From Stomoxys calcitrans (taxonomy: Eukaryota > Arthropoda > Insecta > Diptera > Muscidae), in the NCBI RefSeq assembly GCF_963082655.1, contig NC_081553.1, positions 212,136,117-212,200,116 on the forward strand: 64,000 bases of DNA. The letters run 5' to 3'. The translations under genes were made by a program, and so were the position numbers. Position 1 is the stretch's first letter; every line of letters starts with the position of its first letter. The notes under the pieces are model-generated. The model worked only from the letters and a program-made list of their open reading frames with translations, was not told where the DNA came from and did no database searches. Below, in pieces: positions 9,451-21,369 of this stretch.

Positions 9451-11324
9451 TTTTTATACCCACCACCGAAGGATGGGGGTATATTCATTTTGTCATTCCG
9501 TTTGCAACACATCGAAATATCCATTTCCGACCCTAAAAAGTATATATATTCTTGATCAGCGTGAAAATCTAAGACGATCTAGACATGTCCGTCCGTCTGT
9601 CCGTCTGTCTGTTGAAATCACGCTACAGTCTTTAAAAATTGAGATATTGAGCTGAAATTTTGCACAGATTCTTTTTTTGTCCATAAGCAGGTTAAGTTCG
9701 AAGATGGGCTATATCGGACTATATCGGACTATATCTTGATATAGCCCCCATATAGACCGATCCGCCGATTTATGGTCTTAGGCCCATAAAAGCCACATTT
9801 ATTATCCGATTTTGCTGAAATTTGGGACAGTGAGTTGCGTTGGGCCCTTCAACATTCTTCGTCAATTTGGCTTAGATCGGTCCAGATTTGGATATAGCTG
9901 CCATATAGACCGATCCTCCGATTTATGGTCTTACGTCCATAAAAGCCACATTTATTATCCGATTTTGCTGAAATTTGGGACAGTGAGTTGCGTTGAGCCC
10001 TTCGACATCCTTCGTCAATTTGGTCCAGATCGGTCCAAATTTGGATATAGCTGCCATATAGACCGATCCTCCGATTTATGGTCTTAGGCCCATAAAAGCC
10101 ACATTTATTATCCGATTTTGCTGAAATTTGGGACAGTGAGTTGCGTTGGGCCCTTCGATATCCTTCGTCAATTTGGCTCAGATCGGTCCAAATTTGGATA
10201 TAGCTGCCATATAGACCGATCCTCAGATTTAGGGTCTTAGTCCCATAAAAGCCACATTTTATATCCGATTTGGATGAAATTTGGCACAGTGAGTTGTGTT
10301 AGGCCCTTCAACATTCTTCGTCAATTTGGCTTAGATCTGTCCAGATTTGGATATAGCTGCCATATAGACCGATCCTCCGATTTATGGTCTTACGTCCATA
10401 AAAGCCACATTTATTATCCGATTTTGCTGAAATTTGGGACAGTGAGTTGCGTTGAGCCCTTCGACATCCTTCGTCAATTTGGTCCAGATCGGTCCAAATT
10501 TGGATATAGCTGCCATATAGACCGATCCTCCGATTTATGGTCTTAGGCCCATAAAAGCCACATTTATTATCCGATTTTGCTGAAATTTGAGACAGTGAGT
10601 TGCGTTGAGCCCTTCGACATCCTTCGTCAATTTGGCCCAGATCGGTCCAAATTTGGATATAGCTGCCATATAGACCGATCCTCCGATTTATGGTCTTAGG
10701 CCCATAAAAGCCACATTTATTATCCGATTTTGCTGAAATTTGAGATAGTGAGTTGCGTTGAGCCCTTCGACATCCTTCGTCAATTTGGCCCAGATCGGTC
10801 CAAATTTGGATATAGCTGCCATATAGACCCATCCTCTGATTTATGGTCTTAGGCCCATAAAAGCCACATTTATTATCCGATTTTGCTGAAATTTGGGACA
10901 GTGATTTGCCTTAGGCCCTTCGACATCTTTCTTCTATTTGGCCCTGATCGGTTCAGATTTGGATATAGCTGCCATATAGACCGATCTCTCGATTTAAGGC
11001 TTTGGGCTCATAAAAAGCGCATTTATTGTCCGATGTCGCCGAAATTTGGGACAATGACTTGTGTTGGGCCCTTCGATATTTGTCTTCAACTTGGCTCAGA
11101 TCGGTCCAGATTTGGATATAGCTGCCAAATAGACCGATCTCTCGGTTGAACAATGACTTGTACTTATAAGCATTTGGTCTAAATCGGATGATATCTATAG
11201 AGCTGCTATGGGGCATAAGGTATGCATTTTTCACTGGATTTTGATGAAATGTGGTTTACATATATACCCGAGGTGGTGGGTATCCAAAGTTCGGCCCGGC
11301 CGAACTTAACGCCTTCTTACTTTT
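9451..11324 (+). mobile_element. INE-1-like non-autonomous element, family A, copy 1 (complete)
   Basis: Starts TTTTTATACCCACCACCG, has the 5' block with AAAGTATATATATTCTTGATC, a short GTCCGTCTGTCC microsatellite at about 9587-9612, a core array, and ends with CGAGGTGGTGGGTATCC, the hairpin GTTCGGCCCGGCCGAAC and a terminal ACGCCTTCTTAC. TACCCACCACC near the start and GGTGGTGGGTA near the end are subterminal inverted repeats. The core has nine units whose GATATAGCTGCC landmark falls at 9891, 10044, 10197, 10350, 10503, 10656, 10809, 10962 and 11115, a 153-bp step every time. There is no transposase or Rep gene. The architecture matches Drosophila INE-1/DINE-1 from memory. Confidence 0.85.
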
Positions 11325-11566
11325 TTCTCTACATACTTTTATTTTTCCCTTATTTCTTTTCTGTCTACGACGACCACTATTAAGCAGATATCTCTGAGTG
11401 AAGTGGTTGACAACTGTGGTTCTCTTCTTTACGCCAATCCAAAAGGCATTGGGGATACATTTTTCCTTCATTTTTATACGCACCACCGAAGGATGGGGGT
11501 ATATTCATTTTGTAATCTCGTTTGCGACGCATCGAAATATCAATTTCCGATCCTATAAAGTATATA

Positions 11567-11802
11567 TTGAGTTGCCCAAAAAGTAATTGCGGATTTTTTA
11601 AAAGAAAGTAAATGCATTTTTAATAAAACTTAGAATGAACTTTAATCAAATATACTTTTTTTACACTTTTTTTTCTAAAGTAAGCTAAAAGTAACAGCTG
11701 ATAACTGATAGAAGAAAGAATGCAATTACGAGTCACAAGCTGTAAAAAAAATGTCAACGCCGACTATATGAAAAATCCGCAATTACTTTTTGGGCAACCC
11801 AA
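11567..11802 (-). mobile_element. Mariner-type MITE, copy 2
   Basis: A 236-bp element in the opposite orientation to copies 1 and 3, with TIRs of about 32 bp (left TTGAGTTGCCCAAAAAG, right the reverse complement ending CTTTTTGGGCAACCCAA). TA flanks it at 11565-11566 and 11803-11804. It sits in the TATATATA tract of the INE-1-like 5' block, so it is younger than that element. Confidence 0.92.
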
Positions 11803-11842
11803 TATATTCTTGATCGTTGTAAAAATCTAAGACGATCCAGCC

Positions 11843-12055
11843 ATGTTCGTCCGTCTGTATGTCCATCTGTCTGTCTGTCCATCCGTCTGTCTGTCTGTCC
11901 GTCCGTCTGTCCGTCCGTTTGTCTGTCCGTCTGTCCGTCCGTTTGTCCGTCCGTCTGTCCGTCTGTTCGTCTGTCCGTCCGTCCGTCAGTCCGTCCGTCA
12001 GTCCGTCCGTCTGTCCGTCCGTCTGTTCGTCCGTCTGTCCGTCCGTCTGTCTGCT
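11843..12055 (+). repeat. GTCY microsatellite of INE-1-like copy 2
   Basis: About 210 bp of GTCCGTCT, GTCCGTTT and GTCAGTCC variants occupy the place where copy 1 has only about 25 bp. The microsatellite has therefore expanded greatly in this copy. Reading frames of Ser/Val/Arg/Pro repeats here are artefacts. Confidence 0.9.
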
Positions 12056-12116
12056 GAAATCACAATATAGTCTTTGAAAATAGGGATATTGAGCTGAAAC
12101 TTCGCACAGATTCTAT

Positions 12117-13878
12117 TTTTAAACCCACCACCGAAGGATGGGGGTATATTCATTTTGTCATTCTGTTTGCAACACATCGAAATATCCATTTCCGACCCTA
12201 TAAAGTATATATATTCTTGATCAGCGTAAAAATCTAAGACGATCTAGCCATGTCCATCCGTCCGTCTGTCTGTCTGTATGTTGAAATCACGCTACAGTCT
12301 TTAAAAATAGAGATATTGAGCTGAAATTTTGCACAGATTCTTTTTTTGTCCATAGGCAGGTTAAGTTCGAAGATGGGCTATATCGGACTATATCTTGATA
12401 TAGCCCCCATATAGACCGATCCGCCGATTTAGGGTCTAAGGCCCATAAAAGCCAGATTTATTATCCGATTTTGTTGAAATTTGGGACAGTGAGTTGTGTT
12501 AGGCCCTTCGACATCCTTTGTCAAGTTGGCTCAGATCGGTCCAGATTTGTATATAGCTGCCATATAGACCGATCCTCCGATTTAGGGTCTAAGGCCCATA
12601 AAAGCCACATTTATGGTCCGATTTCGCTGAAAGTTGGGACAGTGAGTTGTCTTAGGCCCTTTGATATGTTTCTTTAATTTGGTCCAGATCGGTTCAGATT
12701 TGGATATAGCTGCCATATAGACCGATTCTCCTGTTTAGGGTCTTAGGCCCACAAAAGCCACATTTATTATCCGTTTTTGATGAAATTCGGGGCAGTGAAT
12801 TGTGTAAGGCCCATCGACATCCTTCGTTAATTTGGCTCAGATCGGTCCAGATTTGTATATAGCTGCCATATAGACCGATCCTCCGATTTAGGGTCTAAGG
12901 CCCATAAAAGCCACATTTATGGTCCGATTTCGCTGAAAGTTGGGACAGCGAGTTGTCTTAGGCCCTTTGATATGTTTCTTAAATTTGGTCCAGATCGGTT
13001 CAGATTTGGATATAGCTGCCATATAGACCGATTCTCCGGTTTAGTGTCTTAGGCCCACAAAAGCCACATTTATGGTCCGATTTTGATGAAATTCGGGGCA
13101 GTGAATTGTGTAAGGCCCATCGACATCCTTCGTTAATGTGGCTCAGATCGGTCCAGATTTGGATATAGCTGCCATATAGATCGATCCTCCGATTTATGGT
13201 GTAAGGCCCATAATAGCCACATTCATTATCCGATTTTGCTGAAATTTGGGACAGTGAGATGTGTTAGGCCCTTTGACATATTTGTTCAATTTGGTCCAGA
13301 TCGGTTCAAATTTGGATATAGCTGCCATATAGACCGATTTCTTGATTTATGGTTTTGGGCCCAAAAAATGCTCATTTATTGCCCGATGTCCCCGAAATTT
13401 GGAACAGTGAGTTAAGCTAAGCCTCTTGACATACTTCTGCAATATCGCACAGATCGGTCCAGATTTGGATATAGCTGCCATATAGACCGATATCTAGGTT
13501 TAAGGTTTAGGGCCCATAAAAGAGGCATTTATTGTCCGATTTCGCCGAAATTTGGGACAGTGCTTAGTGTTAGGCTCTTCGACATGTTTATGCAACTTGG
13601 CCCAAATCGATCCAGATTTGGATATAGCTGCCATGTAGACCGATATCTCGATTTTTAGTCTTGCGCATTTATAATCCGATATCACTGAAATTTGACACAG
13701 TGACTTATGTTCGGCTTTTCGACATCCGTGTCGTATAAAGTTCAGATCGGTATGGGGTATATGAGTATAAGGTATGGAATTTTCACCGAGTTTTGATGAA
13801 AGGTGGTTTACATATATACCCGAGGTGGTGGGTATCCAAAGTTCGGCCCGGCCGAACTTAACGCCTTTTTACTTGTTT
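12117..13878 (+). mobile_element. INE-1-like family A, copy 3 (complete, nested in copy 2)
   Basis: A full element begins near AAACCCACCACCGAAGG and ends with CGAGGTGGTGGGTATCC, hairpin GTTCGGCCCGGCCGAAC and ACGCCTTTTTACTTGTTT. Core landmarks fall at 12550, 12703, 12856, 13009, 13162, 13315, 13468 and 13621, again exactly 153 bp apart. It lies between the two halves of copy 2: the left half ends CACAGATTCTATTTTT and the right half resumes CCATAGGCAGGTTAAG, which are adjacent in the uninterrupted copy 1. Insertion was in a T-rich site with no obvious target duplication, as expected of the Helitron/Helentron group. Confidence 0.87.
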
Positions 13879-14112
13879 GCCCATAGGCAGGTTAAGTTCG
13901 AAGATGGGCTATATCGGACTATATCATAATATAGCCCCATATAAACCGATTCGATCCGATTTAAGATCTTAGGCCCATAAAAGCCACATTTTTTATTCCA
14001 TTTTGCTGAAATTCGGGACAGTGAGTTGTGTTAGGCCTTTCGACATCTCTCTGCGATTTGGTCCAGATCGGTTCAGATTTGGATAAAGCTGTCATTTATA
14101 CCGACCTATTCG
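13879..14112 (+). mobile_element. INE-1-like family A, copy 2, right part
   Basis: Resumes GCCCATAGGCAGGTTAAG and AGATGGGCTATATCGGAC, followed by one core unit, and stops within a second unit at TTTATACCGACCT. The 3' stem-loop is absent, so the copy is truncated on this side. Sequence beyond is not INE-1-like. Confidence 0.8.
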
Positions 14113-16484
14113 TCGTTAGTGGGTTAATATAGCACACAAATCCGATTTTGTTGTTAAAAATTCAAAAAAACCAATTCTAGACCCATGGTTTCTGGGGCGA
14201 AACTGCTTAGACATTTTCGTAGAGTGTAAGTTTTTTCCACTTATAAATTGACCTGCCTTTTAGTCTGATCCAAGAACTCAAAATTTTTCTTATTCTTTCA
14301 GCTTAACATCGTTATCGCCTAGGTCTCATAGGGAGCCTGCATTTACGTTTATGGTGTTCCATCTATTCAACATAAACCTATGGTTTCTTATGCTCCTAGC
14401 AAGTTTGATCCTTATAAACTTAAAATCATAATCATCTAAACTATGACTTTAGCCACTGAATGATACTGCTTTTTGGTCTCATTATCTAAAATTCCTATTA
14501 CAATCTTACATAGTCTACAGATAACTATGGGCCAATACTTTTTAGTTGCTTTTCGGTGTAGTTTTTTTTTTTGTTTTAATTCATGAAATTCTTAAATGGT
14601 GTTTTGCGCAAACATACTGCAATTCCTTTCATTGCAGATTTTTCCAGTTCCCTTTTATCTAAAGTGTAACATTTTAGGTTGCTAATGACTTTAGCTGTTT
14701 TTGCTGCCTCTGTATTTCATACGCAGACACATTGGTACTCTCAGTCACATAGATTACCGTAAATTTTTGTGTATTAGTGTCTCGGTCACAGACGGTTTCT
14801 TTTATTAATTCACGTTTCCTTAGCAGCGTTCAATGCCACGAAACCACTTTAACCTTGTCACAATCGGGGACGCAGTGAATGGATACACATGCATCAGTTA
14901 ATGTTATTTGTGGCACTTAAGACGAAAGTGTTTATAAATTAGAAATAAATGATGTTGCCACAACGTGGCACAAAAACATATACAAACATCAGTGTATATG
15001 TATGTGTATGCACTCACACTTATCATTAGTGGTTGTGCAGCCACATACGTATGGGAAAGCAATTTTTTTGAAATCTGCTCTTCTAGAGTCTCATGCGTCT
15101 GGGTATCTAGATTGGCACAGTGTGAGAAATGATTGAGGCTGAGTCCGGATGTTTTGGATTGATGTGACCTTGGTTGTATGGCTTTTGAAAATGCTTGGAT
15201 TATTGAAACCCATACTTCTTTTTTTATGGTAGACCATGGTGAAGCATAGGAAAGTTTAAATTTGGCGATAGCATCACAAAATTTTTTTTGAGTTAGTTAT
15301 CCCCTCTCTTATTCCGAAGACTTTTGTGGCGCGTTTTCAATTGCAATGCATTACCTGCAATGTACTAACATCTGCGGCGTACTTCTTCTCTATGAAGAGT
15401 TTAGACAAACACGGAAAAGGTCCTACATAAACAGCTATCAAATTTTGTCTTCTATGTAAATTGAACTACAATTAGTTCAAGGTAGTCTTAACTTAATGAC
15501 AACAAACTTTTTGTCATTGCTTGCCTTTATCCTTGTAATTACCATCCCACGAGTCCCCCATTGTGCTGTCTCAGATGCAACGTTGGAAACCATACATAAC
15601 TACCTGTGTGTTATTGTGTGTATGCTTGCCTACGATGTTGCCGTAAACCTCTTAGATTTAATTTCCTTTCGTTTCCATGTCCTTTTCATTATATTTTTAT
15701 CTCTGCTAATTACGGTGTCTTAAGTTGCGTATCTTTTTTCGTCTTTTTGATCGTCTCAAGTTCTTTTTATTTTTCTGCTGATGCCAGCAGCAATTCAACA
15801 TGTCGTACAGCATTAGTTGTTTTTGTTGTTGTGTTGAAACTCCATAGAATGCACACGCCCACACACCAACACATACACAGACACACACACACACTACACA
15901 CCAGTAGTGTTGGGTAGCTACCTGCATGAGTTGCATTTTGCGCACTGCAAAATAATTATAATGGTTCATTTGAAAGTTTGTCATGGTCGCGAAAAGCAGC
16001 AAACGAAACATAGGGTAAGGGTATAAGTTCAAGCGAATCCAGTAAATGACAAGGCACACAAAAAAAAACTACAGGTGTTCTGGAAATATAACTGCATTGC
16101 TGTTGTAGCTATTGTTGTTGTTGTCTACACAGTCTGTGTTAAAGTGCTTGGTTCTGGCAAAAGAAGTTACATCCTTAACCAAAGAAAACTTACAAACCGT
16201 ACAGAGAGAATTGTGCTTTTCATTTCGAAATTGAATTGAAGCTAGTTTAGAACTTTCTATATTAGCAGTATTAGAGGAATTGAAGCCATTATCATTCAGA
16301 CGAAATGAGTAACTTGAAGGCAACGAGTAACAGAGAGACAGAGAAAGTGTGTGTGAGAACGAGAGGGAGAGAGAGAAAGAGAAAAATAGCAGCAAATCAA
16401 TATCATGAAGAGATTGTTTTTTTTTTGAGAAATAATATCTTTTCTTGACCTGTTCCAATTCGGATGTCGAGTGGTTCAGCATAC
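14113..16484. other. Unique AT-rich spacer
   Basis: No repeat family from this window is recognised apart from a 22-bp match at 14108-14129 to 30052-30073. Short (CA)n occurs at about 15855-15900 and an AG-rich tract (GAGAGAGAAAGAGAAA) at about 16330-16385. A 75-codon frame at 15496-15723 begins with a hydrophobic stretch but has no further support. It looks like intergenic or intronic DNA. Confidence 0.5.
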
Positions 16485-16556
16485 CACAACATTTCGAGGT
16501 GTTACAAACAGAATGACGAAATAAGTATACCCCCATCCTATGGTGGTGGGTATAAA
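16485..16556 (-). mobile_element. INE-1-like family B, 5'-end fragment
   Basis: Reads, on the minus strand, TTTTTATACCCACCACCATA, then a GTATACTTATTTCGTCATTC-like stretch and TGTAACACCTCGAAAT. These are the first 70 bases of family B (TGTAACACC distinguishes it from family A, TGCAACACA). The remainder is missing. Confidence 0.7.
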
Positions 16557-16764
16557 AATGTCAACCATCACAACACATCAGAACCTATCTTATGAAAAAC
16601 ATTCCAACGGTTTCAATAATGCGGCCCACAAAAATGATTTTTAGTTTATGAGGACAGTTCAAAATACGATCTTTTTTCGATTTTCAAAAAAACAAAACAC
16701 AATTTTTAGGTATTTTGGTACGATTTCAAGTGCTATATATCTCGAAAACTAGTTAAGGGACTAT
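16557..16764. other. Short AT-rich segment, possible satellite remnant
   Basis: Contains TTTTCAAAAAAACAAAACAC and CTATATATCTCGAAAACTAG. The style (short A/T runs, 'ctcgaaaac') is like fly satellites and the 19880-21245 repeat, but only one unit is present. Confidence 0.25.
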
Positions 16765-16765
16765 C

Positions 16766-18410
16766 ATTTTTATACCCACCACCAAAGGATGGGGGTATAT
16801 TCATTTTGTCATTCAGTTTGCAGCACATCGAAATATCCATTTCCGACCCTAAAATGTATACATATTCTTGATCAGCGTAAAAATCTAAGACGATCCATCC
16901 GTCCGTCTATCCTTCTGTCTGTTGAAATCACGCTAGAGTCTTTAAAAATTGAGATATTGAGTTGAAACTTTGCACAGATCCTTTTTTAGTCCAAAAGCAG
17001 CTTAAGTTTGAAGATGGGCTATATTGGACTATATCTTGATATAGCCCCCATACAGACCGATCCGCTGAGTTAGGGTCTTAGGCCTGTAATCAGATTTTGC
17101 TGAAATTTTGGACAGTAAGTTGTGTTACATCTTTGCTCAATTTGGCCTAGATCGGTCAAGATTTGGATATAGTTGTCATATAGACCGATCTCTCGATTTA
17201 AGGTCTTGGGACGATAAAAGGAGCATTTATTGTCCGATTAAGACATAATTTGGGACAGTGAGTTAGGTTAGGCCCTTCGACATCCTTCTTCAATTTGGCC
17301 CAGATCGGTCCAGATTTGTATATGGCTGCCATATAGACCGATCTCTCGATTTAAAGTTTTGGGCCCTTAAAAGGCGCATTTATTATCCGATTTTGCTGAA
17401 ATTTTGGGACAGTGAGTTGTATTGGATCCTTCGACATCCTTCTTCAATTTGGCCCAGATCGGTCCAGATTTGTATATGGCTGCCATATAGACCGATCTGT
17501 CGATTTAAGGTCTTGGGCCCATAAAAGGCGCATTTATTATCCGATTTTGCTGAAATTCGGTACAGTGAGTTGTGTTGGACCCTTCGACATCCTTCTTTAA
17601 TTTTGCCTAGATCGGTCCAGATTTGGATATAGCTGCCATATAGACCGATCTCCCGATTTAAAGTTTTGGGGCCATAAAAGGCGCATTTATTGTCCGATGC
17701 CACCGAAATTTGGGACAGTGAGTTAGATCGGTCCAGGTTTGGATATAGCAGCTGCCATATAGACCGATCTTTCGATTTAAAATCTTGGGCCCCTGAAAGG
17801 CGCATTTATTGTCCGATTTTGCTGAGATTTAGGACGGTGTGTTGGGTTAGGCCCTTCAATGTTCTTCTTTAATTGGGCCCATATCGGTCCAGATTTGGAT
17901 ATAGCTGCCATATAGACCGATCTCTCGATTTAAGGTCTTGGGCCCAAAAAGACGCATTTATTGTCCGATTTAGCCAAAATATAGGACAGTGAATTATATT
18001 AGGCCCTTCTACATATTTCTTGAATTTGGTCTAGATCGGTTCAGATTTGGATGTAACTGCTTTTAAGACCGATTTCTCGATTTAAGGTTTTGGGCCCCTA
18101 AAAGACACATTTATAATCCGAATTCGTTGAAATTCGTGTCGTATATGGTTCAGATCGGTTTTTATTTGGATATGGGTACCAAAAAGTCCAATATTTTGTT
18201 CTATAAATTGAAAAACAACTTGTATTTAGTGGACTACTCAATGTCCGTGTTGAATTCGGTCCAAATTGGACCATATTTCGTTATAGCTACAATGGGGGCA
18301 TATATTATGCATTTTTCACCGGATTAAGAGGAAAGGTGGTTTGCATATATACCCGAGGTGGTGGGTATCCAAAGTTTGGCCGGGCCGAACTTAACGCTTT
18401 TTTACTTGTT
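16766..18410 (+). mobile_element. INE-1-like family A, copy 4 (complete)
   Basis: Starts TTTTTATACCCACCACCAAA and ends CGAGGTGGTGGGTATCC, a slightly damaged hairpin (GTTTGGCCGGGCCGAAC) and TTTTTTACTTGTT. Core landmarks at 17166, 17319, 17473 and 17626 keep the 153-bp step except for one extra T in a TTTT run (17401-17405). A shortened unit around 17700-17745 breaks the phase. No coding capacity. Confidence 0.85.
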
Positions 18411-18445
18411 TATTGAAGGATTTACTTTATAAGTGTAGAATTATT

Positions 18446-19871
18446 AAAAAAATCTGTAAGGAAAGGCAGAAGTACGGTGGTAATGCCTTACACCTACCCT
18501 ACAGGTACAAAGTGGGAACTATAAATAATTCCGAACCAATTTTTATGGACCTCGGTGGATATTTTCAGATGAGTTATTAAAAAATCCATATCAAATTTCG
18601 AGCAAAGCATAAATGTTCAAACTGTATTAAATATGGTGGACAAATTACAACATTATTGAAAATTACCCAAAAGCTGACGAACATATATATGGGAGCTTCA
18701 TCTAAGACTGAATCGATTTTGACCCAACTTCTTGGATACTGTGGTAGGCATCGAGGAAAGCATTGTGCACAATTTTGGCTAGATGGGTCAATAAATGCGC
18801 TGGCAGTTGCTCTAGAAGTGAAAATCGGGCGATATACATATATGGCAGCTATATCTAAATCTTGACCGATTTCTATGAAATTCACCAGTAATGTTGAGAG
18901 TTATAAGAAAATCTTTCCCCTCGAACTTCTAGGGAATCGCTTAAAAAATGACCATTTGAATGCAATATTACTGCATATCGGTCGAACATATATATGAGAG
19001 CTTTGTTTAAATCTGAACCGATTTCAAGCCAATTTAATAGATATTGTGGAAGTCATCGAGGAAAGCGTTGTACAAAGTTTTAGGAAGAGTAGTCAATAAA
19101 TGCGCTTGTAGTGGCTCTAGAGTTATTATCGGGTGATATACATGTATGGCAGCTATATCTAAATCTAAACCGATTTGCATGAAACTCACCTATAATGTCG
19201 AGAGTCAAGAGAAATTCCTTCTTGTCAAGTTTCGATAGAATCGATTAACAAATGACAATTTTTTTACAATATTACTGCAAATCATATGAACATATATATG
19301 GGAGCTATGTTCAAATCTGAGCCGATTTTAATCAAACTTTATAGATATTGTTGAAGTCGTCGAGGAAAGCGTTTTATAAGGTTTTGGGAAGATTGGTCAA
19401 TAAAAGCGCTTGTAGTGGCTCTAGGAGTGAAAATCGGGCTATATATATCTGAGAGCTATATATAAATCTGAACCGATTTCCATGAAATTCACCAACGTCG
19501 AAAGATAAGAGAAAATCCTTTCTGTCAAATTTCAACTGAATCGGTTAACAAATTACTATTTTATTGCATTATTACTGCGAATCGGCCGAATATATATATG
19601 GGAGCTATATCTCAATCTGAACCGTTTGTTTCCAATAGATTTCCCCTCTTGGGCAAAAAATATGCCTTTACCAAATTTGAAGATGATCGGATGCGTAAGT
19701 GTGACTTGTAGTTTGTACACAAATTAACATGGGCAGATAGACGGACATAGCTAAATTCTGAGTCGATCGGAGTATTTATCAATGGGTCTATGTCTCTTCA
19801 TTCTGGGTGTTACAAACAAATGCACTAAGTTATAATGCTCCGTACCACAGTAGTGGTGTAGGGTATTAAAA
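18446..19871 (-). mobile_element. INE-1-like family C, copy 1
   Basis: In minus orientation it starts near TTTTAATACCCTACACCACT, with GCATTTGTTTGTAACACC, TAGACCCATTGATAAATAC and TTAGCTATGTCCGTCTATC, and ends near CTTCTGCCTTTCCTTACAG. The core alternates two unit types (ATATATATGGGAGC versus TATACATATATGGCAGC) with steps of about 149-152 bp (landmarks 18857, 19009, 19161, 19313, 19464, 19613). This family shares the plan but little of the unit sequence of family A. Confidence 0.75.
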
Positions 19872-19879
19872 TCCAACAA

Positions 19880-21245
19880 AACCAAGAAAAATTTGCAATT
19901 GCTGTAACTTCTATAGTTTTGCTTCAGGATTTTTTAGACAACGTCGGATTTGTGAGGAAGAGCTCTTGCCGCAGAGGTACTGGATGAAGCAATACCGTAA
20001 AGGTTTCTGTGAAAAAACATCGATAAAACCAATTTTTTTCGGGCGTAAAAATTTAAGGTCTTTTCCAAGGCCAAAAACTCTGTAACTCCTTCATTTTTTT
20101 CGAATTTCGAAAATTTTAAAGCATTCCTCAGTTCAAAATTCGAAGAACATTCGAATAATAAGCAGAATTACTTAAAATTTCACATTTTATTTTTTTTGCA
20201 TTTTTTAGCAAAGGCTAACCCCTTATGAAAATTTGCAATTTTTGATGCAAAAAAATTTTTCGAGTTGAGTATACAGTATTGAAGATTATGGCAAAAAATT
20301 CGGGTTAGTGCAACTCCTACGTTTTTTCTTCTATAAACAAGCTCAAAAACGCATAATCAATACCCGAGAAATGGAAAAAAATCAACGTGTGTTTGAAATT
20401 GCTGTAACATCCTTAGTTTTGCGAACTTCAAAATTCTGAGCACATCTTTGAATTTGTGAAGAAAATATCTTTCCGCATTGGTGCTGGATAAAGCTATACT
20501 TTCTTCTACTTCCTTGAAAACTTTAGGAGTATTGCTTCAAAATCGCATAATTAGTATCCAAAAATTCAAAAAAAACCAATGTGAGTTTGCAACTGCTGTA
20601 ACTTCTTCAGTTTTGGGAACTTCACAATTTATTCAGACATCGTTGGATTTGTGAAGAAATTCCTTTCCGTAGAGGTGCTGCACAAAGCGATACTATAAAG
20701 GTTGCTGTGAAAAATGTAGCAAAAACCATTTTTTTGGCGTAAAAATTCAAAGTCGTTTTCAAGGCCAACGGCGCTGTAACTCCTTCAATTTTTGGAATTT
20801 CGAAAATTTTGAAGCATTCCGCAGTTCGAAACTTCTAGACTATTCGTACAATAAACATAATTACTTAAAATTTCACATTTTATTTTTTTTTTGCATTTTT
20901 TTTTAGCAAAGGCTAACCCCTTATGAAAATTTGCAATTTTTGATGCAAAAAAATTTTTCGAGTTGAGTATACAGTATTGAGCTAATGGCAAAAAATCGGT
21001 TTAGAGCAACTCCCATGTTTCTTCTTCAAAAAACAAGCTCAAAATCGCATAATCAATATCCGAAAAATTCTAAAAAAATCTAGGTGAGTTTGACTTGCTG
21101 TAACATCTTTGTGTTGCGAATTTCAAAATTCTGAGGACACCGTTGGATTCGTGAAGAAAATCTCTTACCGTAATGGTGCTGGACGAAGCAATACTCTCTT
21201 CTGTTTCCTAGAAAACTTTAGAGTTTTGTTTTGTTTTAATTGGCT
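19880..21245. repeat. Satellite-like tandem dimer, about 696-bp unit
   Basis: Two long units follow each other. The best-conserved part, AGCAAAGGCTAACCCCTTAT through TTTTTCGAGTTGAGTATACAG, is at about 20205-20280 and again at about 20905-20977, an offset of about 696 bp. Each unit also contains two related half-units marked by TTGCTGTAAC(T/A)TC and GAGGTGCTGGA-type motifs. A/T homopolymer runs are frequent. It lies directly against the 5' end of the family C element. Confidence 0.8.
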
Positions 21246-21369
21246 ATGACAGAATATTTGTTCCACTAGCCGAACGTAGAATTGCGTTCTAAGCGCCACC
21301 AAATTTGAAAACTGCGACCTGTAGTTTGTACACAAATTAACATGGACACAAATGTAACATTGTATACAT
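21246..21369. other. Spacer with INE-1-like family C scrap
   Basis: Contains GTAGTTTGTACACAAATTAA and CATGG, which match the family C 5' block at 19700-19735. The rest is unassigned. Confidence 0.45.

Larger units (their letters stand above)
11471..12116 (+). mobile_element. INE-1-like family A, copy 2, left part
   Basis: The 5' block begins TTTTTATACGCACCACCG. It is interrupted by a MITE (11567-11802) at the TATATATA of the block, then continues with TATTCTTGATCG and a long GTCYGTCC array (11843-12055). After TTCGCACAGATTCTATTTTT another complete element begins, and the rest of this copy resumes at 13879. The part preserved around the insertions is contiguous in sense with copy 1. Confidence 0.85.

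Noticed and set aside
10308..10832. 174-codon minus-strand frame with repeated GLYGSYIQIWTDLGQID
   Set aside because: Same reason, in the core of the family A element.
15496..15723. 75-codon frame starting with a signal-peptide-like MTTNFLSLLAFILVITIPRV
   Set aside because: T-rich DNA easily gives hydrophobic frames; no motif, splice signal or coding bias supports it.
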